DNA of 16,372 nucleotides from Tidjanibacter sp. GTDB taxonomy: Bacteria; Bacteroidota; Bacteroidia; Bacteroidales; Rikenellaceae. Made by a program: the position numbers and the translations under genes. Below the pieces are notes generated by a model. The model searched no databases. It saw only the letters and a program-made list of their open reading frames with translations, and was not told the DNA's origin. Below, piece by piece: positions 13,877 through 16,372 of the stretch; position 1 is the stretch's first letter, and each line of letters begins with the position of its first letter. The stretch is from positions 1-16,372 of the forward strand of contig JAFYRC010000274.1 in the NCBI GenBank assembly GCA_017547065.1, given 5' to 3'.

Positions 13877-13907
13877 TTTGCAAAATACAAAGTATTTTGT
13901 AACTTTA
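13877..13907 (+). promoter_or_regulatory. dnaG promoter whose spacer is a perfect inverted repeat (candidate operator)
   Basis: TTTG (13877-13880) and TAACTTTA (13900-13907, seven of eight bases of TAnnTTTG) are separated by exactly 19 nt. Those 19 nt are CAAAATAC-AAA-GTATTTTG (13881-13899), a perfect 8-bp inverted repeat. TTTTGCAAAA (13876-13885) is a second, overlapping palindrome across the -33 box. Transcription would start near 13911-13914, about 40 nt before the dnaG ATG. Confidence 0.65.
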
Positions 13908-13953
13908 CCTGCTAAAACTGCGCATAAGCGCAATTGGACACAAAGGTAACACT

Positions 13954-15921
13954 ATGATTGACAGAGCAACGGTAGATAGGATTTATGCCACCGCAAACGT
14001 GGTGGAGGTCGTCAGCGACTTCATTTCGCTCCGCAAGCAGGGAGTGAACTATACTGCTTGTTGCCCCTTCCATAACGAGAAAACCCCTTCGTTTGTCGTG
14101 TCGCCCTCCAAGGGGCTCTACAAGTGTTTTGGCTGTGGTAAGGGAGGTAATGCCGTGACCTTTGTGATGGAGCACGAAAAACTCACTTACGCCGAGGCTC
14201 TCAAATGGGTGGCCAAGAAATATGGCATCACGGTGGAGGAGCGCGAGGAGACCCCCGAGGAGAAACAGCGCAACGACGATAGGGAGAGTATGATGATTGT
14301 TAATGCGTGGGCTTCGGACTACTTCATGAAGGCCCTCTATGACACTGACGAGGGACTGAGTGTTGCCCGCAGTTACTTTGCAGGCCGAGGTCTTACAGAC
14401 GCGACAATCAAAAAATTCGGACTCGGCTATTGCCCCTCGCGTGGTGATGTGATGACCCAGGCAGCCCTCACGGGTGGCTACAAGGAGAATTTCCTCATCG
14501 ACACGGGCCTTACCATCAAGCGCGAAACGGGTGGTTACTACGACCGCTTCTGTGGCCGTGCGATGTTCCCCATTCAGACCATCAGCGGACGTGTTACGGC
14601 ATTTAGTGGCCGCGCCCTCTCGGGTGACAACAAGGCCAAGTATGTCAACTCGCCCGAAAGCATTGTGTATAGCAAGAGCAACAACCTCTATGGTATCTAC
14701 TTTGCAAAGAGTGCCATAACCAAGGAGGACCACTGTATTCTCGTGGAGGGAAACATCGACGTGGTACAGATGCACCAGAAGGGCATTGAGAATGTGGTTG
14801 CTCCGCTCGGTACGGCTCTCACGGTGGAACAGGTGAGGGTTATTAGTCGCTTTACCCGCAATATCACCCTTCTCTTTGACGGCGACAATGCAGGCGTGAA
14901 GGCGGCAATCAAGGGTGTGGATCTTGTGTTGAAGGAGGGTATGAACGTGAGAGGTGTGGTACTGCCCGAGGGTGAGGATCCCGACTCGTTCGCTCGCAAG
15001 CACACCGCCGACCAAATCCGTGAGTTTATTGCAGCCAATCGCAAGGACTTCATCTCCTTCAAGGCCTCGCTTTACGCCGAGCAGGTGCAGAGGGACCCCA
15101 TCCGCAAGGCCGAGCTCATCAGTGATATGGTGGCCAGCATTTCTCTTATCCCCGACGATATCCAGCGATCGGTGTTTATCAAGGAGTGCGCCAAAACTAT
15201 GGATGTGGAGGAGAGCCTCCTTACGGGCGAGGTTATCCGCAAGCGCATGGGTACCCAGTACGACAAGCACACCCACGAGTTCATCCGCAACCAGCAGAAT
15301 CGCCAGAGGGTAGAGGAGCAACAAATCAAAGAGGGCGTTTCCTTTGGTAAACACAAGGCGGGGAGTAGCATGGCCGAGTTGGAGAAGGAGTTGGTTGGCT
15401 ACCTCATAAAATATGGCCACTGCTCGTTCAACTACCGAGAGGGTAAGACCATTATCCCCTTCAATGTGGCGGATACGATTATTTCGGAGATCGAGGGTGA
15501 GGGCCTTCAATTTAGGGATCCCCGCTATAAGGCCATTGTGGAGTGCTACAAACTCAATCGTGGCAGTGTGCCCGAGGGTGAGAAGGTGCCCGAGCACTTC
15601 TTCATTGAGATGAACAACCCCGACGCAAGTAGTGTTGCGGTGGATATCCTCACCGAGAACGAAAACTACAAGCAGTCGGACATTTGGAAAAAACACGATA
15701 TCTACATCGACTCCGAGGAGGAACGACTCGGTAAGATCATACCCAAGAGCATCCTACTTTATAAGTCGAAGGCCATTGAGCTCCTGATTGAGGAGTTTAA
15801 CGCAAAGTTGGACGCACTGGACGAGGATGATGCAGAGTATATGTTGGTGGTGGAGAAAATTGTCCAGTTTAACGTTATGCGTAAGGGTATGGCCGAAAAG
15901 ATTCAACGAAACATACTATGA
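13954..15921 (+). CDS. dnaG: DNA primase
   Basis: 655 residues, normal for bacterial primase. DnaG makes RNA primers for lagging-strand synthesis and acts with the replicative helicase DnaB. The N-terminal CHC2 zinc finger is complete (Cys37, His40, Cys58, Cys61; spacing C-x2-H-x17-C-x2-C). The catalytic core shows [17 protein letters not shown] and a TOPRIM domain with Glu265 (LVEGNIDV) and Asp309/Asp311 (LLFDGDNAG). The region from about 440 to the end is the helicase-interaction domain, less conserved. The ATG at 13954 has AAAGG (13942-13946) 7 bases upstream. Its last codons overlap the smpB start (ATGA), so the two are co-translated. Unlike the classic rpsU-dnaG-rpoD operon, the partner here is smpB. 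Confidence 0.97.
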   Translation: MIDRATVDRIYATANVVEVVSDFISLRKQGVNYTACCPFHNEKTPSFVVSPSKGLYKCFGCGKGGNAVTFVMEHEKLTYAEALKWVAKKYGITVEEREETPEEKQRNDDRESMMIVNAWASDYFMKALYDTDEGLSVARSYFAGRGLTDATIKKFGLGYCPSRGDVMTQAALTGGYKENFLIDTGLTIKRETGGYYDRFCGRAMFPIQTISGRVTAFSGRALSGDNKAKYVNSPESIVYSKSNNLYGIYFAKSAITKEDHCILVEGNIDVVQMHQKGIENVVAPLGTALTVEQVRVISRFTRNITLLFDGDNAGVKAAIKGVDLVLKEGMNVRGVVLPEGEDPDSFARKHTADQIREFIAANRKDFISFKASLYAEQVQRDPIRKAELISDMVASISLIPDDIQRSVFIKECAKTMDVEESLLTGEVIRKRMGTQYDKHTHEFIRNQQNRQRVEEQQIKEGVSFGKHKAGSSMAELEKELVGYLIKYGHCSFNYREGKTIIPFNVADTIISEIEGEGLQFRDPRYKAIVECYKLNRGSVPEGEKVPEHFFIEMNNPDASSVAVDILTENENYKQSDIWKKHDIYIDSEEERLGKIIPKSILLYKSKAIELLIEEFNAKLDALDEDDAEYMLVVEKIVQFNVMRKGMAEKIQRNIL

Positions 15922-16372
15922 GTGATTACAGAAACATATCCATAAAGAACAAGCGAGCATACTTCAACTACGAGATCTTGGAGGAGTTTGTTGCGGGTAT
16001 TGCCCTGGCCGGCACGGAGATTAAGTCGTTGCGCCTGGGTAAGGCCTCGCTGGTGGACTGCTACTGCTACTTTGCCAACCACGAACTCTTTGTGAGGGGT
16101 ATGAACATTGCGGAGTATGCATGGGGTAACATCAACAACCACGCACCCAAGCGTGACCGCAAGTTGCTCCTCACGGCTCGTGAGCTTACCAAGTTGGAGA
16201 GGGCTTCGCAGGACAAGGGCATTACGATTGTAGGCCTGCGAATGTTCATCAACGAGAGGGGCTTTGCAAAGGTTGTCATTGGCCTTGCGCGAGGTAAACA
16301 CGAGTATGACAAGCGCGAAACGATAAAGGCGCGCGATACCAAACGAGAGTTGGATACAATTAAAAAACAATA
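15918..16372 (+). CDS. smpB: SsrA-binding protein (stop codon cut by window end)
   Basis: From the ATG at 15918 the frame stays open to the window end: 151 codons plus TA, surely the start of a stop codon, so the protein is essentially whole (SmpB is usually about 150 residues). SmpB binds tmRNA and is needed for trans-translation, which frees stalled ribosomes and tags the unfinished protein. Landmarks: [33 protein letters not shown], the family's N-terminal signature; [11 protein letters not shown]; and a basic C-terminal tail ([20 protein letters not shown]) that enters the ribosomal mRNA channel. It overlaps the dnaG stop by 4 bases (ATGA), implying translational coupling. The tmRNA gene is not in the window. 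Confidence 0.95.
   Translation, partial: MSDYRNISIKNKRAYFNYEILEEFVAGIALAGTEIKSLRLGKASLVDCYCYFANHELFVRGMNIAEYAWGNINNHAPKRDRKLLLTARELTKLERASQDKGITIVGLRMFINERGFAKVVIGLARGKHEYDKRETIKARDTKRELDTIKKQ

Noticed and set aside
13912..15696. Minus-strand open frame of 594 codons opposite dnaG
   Set aside because: The dnaG frame has an intact zinc finger and TOPRIM motifs; the antisense frame has none.

Overview
The window reads as chromosomal DNA of a Bacteroidota member, most likely order Bacteroidales (gut-type, perhaps Alistipes-like; the genus is a guess). The main reasons are a fimbrillin-like lipoprotein carrying SusE/SusF-type starch-binding modules, an HU-CCDC81-like/SPOR fusion protein of a kind known from this phylum, A-rich leaders with weak Shine-Dalgarno sites, and several promoters of the phylum's TTTG-N19-TAnnTTTG type. 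I see no insertion sequence, integrase, phage gene, CRISPR array or rRNA. Gene density is high and most genes are conserved housekeeping genes.

Layout. The left edge (1-201, +) is the 3' end of dtd, a D-aminoacyl-tRNA deacylase. It converges on a minus-strand gene across a clean bidirectional terminator (245-277). From about 10.84 kb down to 0.3 kb everything lies on the minus strand, in transcription order: a sensor histidine kinase with almost no extracytoplasmic loop; lgt; a membrane protein with an HU-like domain, a cysteine cluster and a SPOR domain; a PfkB-family (adenosine-type) kinase; folB; the cobalamin-dependent ribonucleotide reductase nrdJ; an NhaC-type Na+/H+ antiporter; and a large surface lipoprotein joining a fimbrillin-like region to three starch-binding-type modules. 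From 10.93 kb to the right edge everything lies on the plus strand: tRNA-Arg(CCG), uvrB, a GtrA-family membrane protein, dnaG and smpB. smpB overlaps dnaG by 4 bases and its stop codon is cut by the window end.

How the genes fit together. This is not a single pathway. Themes are nucleotide and DNA metabolism (nrdJ, PfkB kinase, uvrB, dnaG), folate synthesis (folB), translation quality control (dtd, smpB, tRNA-Arg) and envelope biogenesis (lgt, SPOR protein, histidine kinase, GtrA protein, the lipoprotein). Lgt would lipidate the lipoprotein at the other end of the block, but nothing shows special co-regulation.

The most interesting signals are regulatory. A perfect 19-nt inverted repeat exactly fills the spacer of the predicted dnaG promoter. 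A nearly perfect 37-nt inverted repeat sits just before the gtrA-like gene. Two minus-strand genes (nrdJ and the lipoprotein) each have a perfect stem-loop starting 3 nt after the predicted -7 element. An unusual 150-bp structured segment follows uvrB, whose stop codon lies in a tandem 9-mer. I did not find a multi-gene system that looks new.
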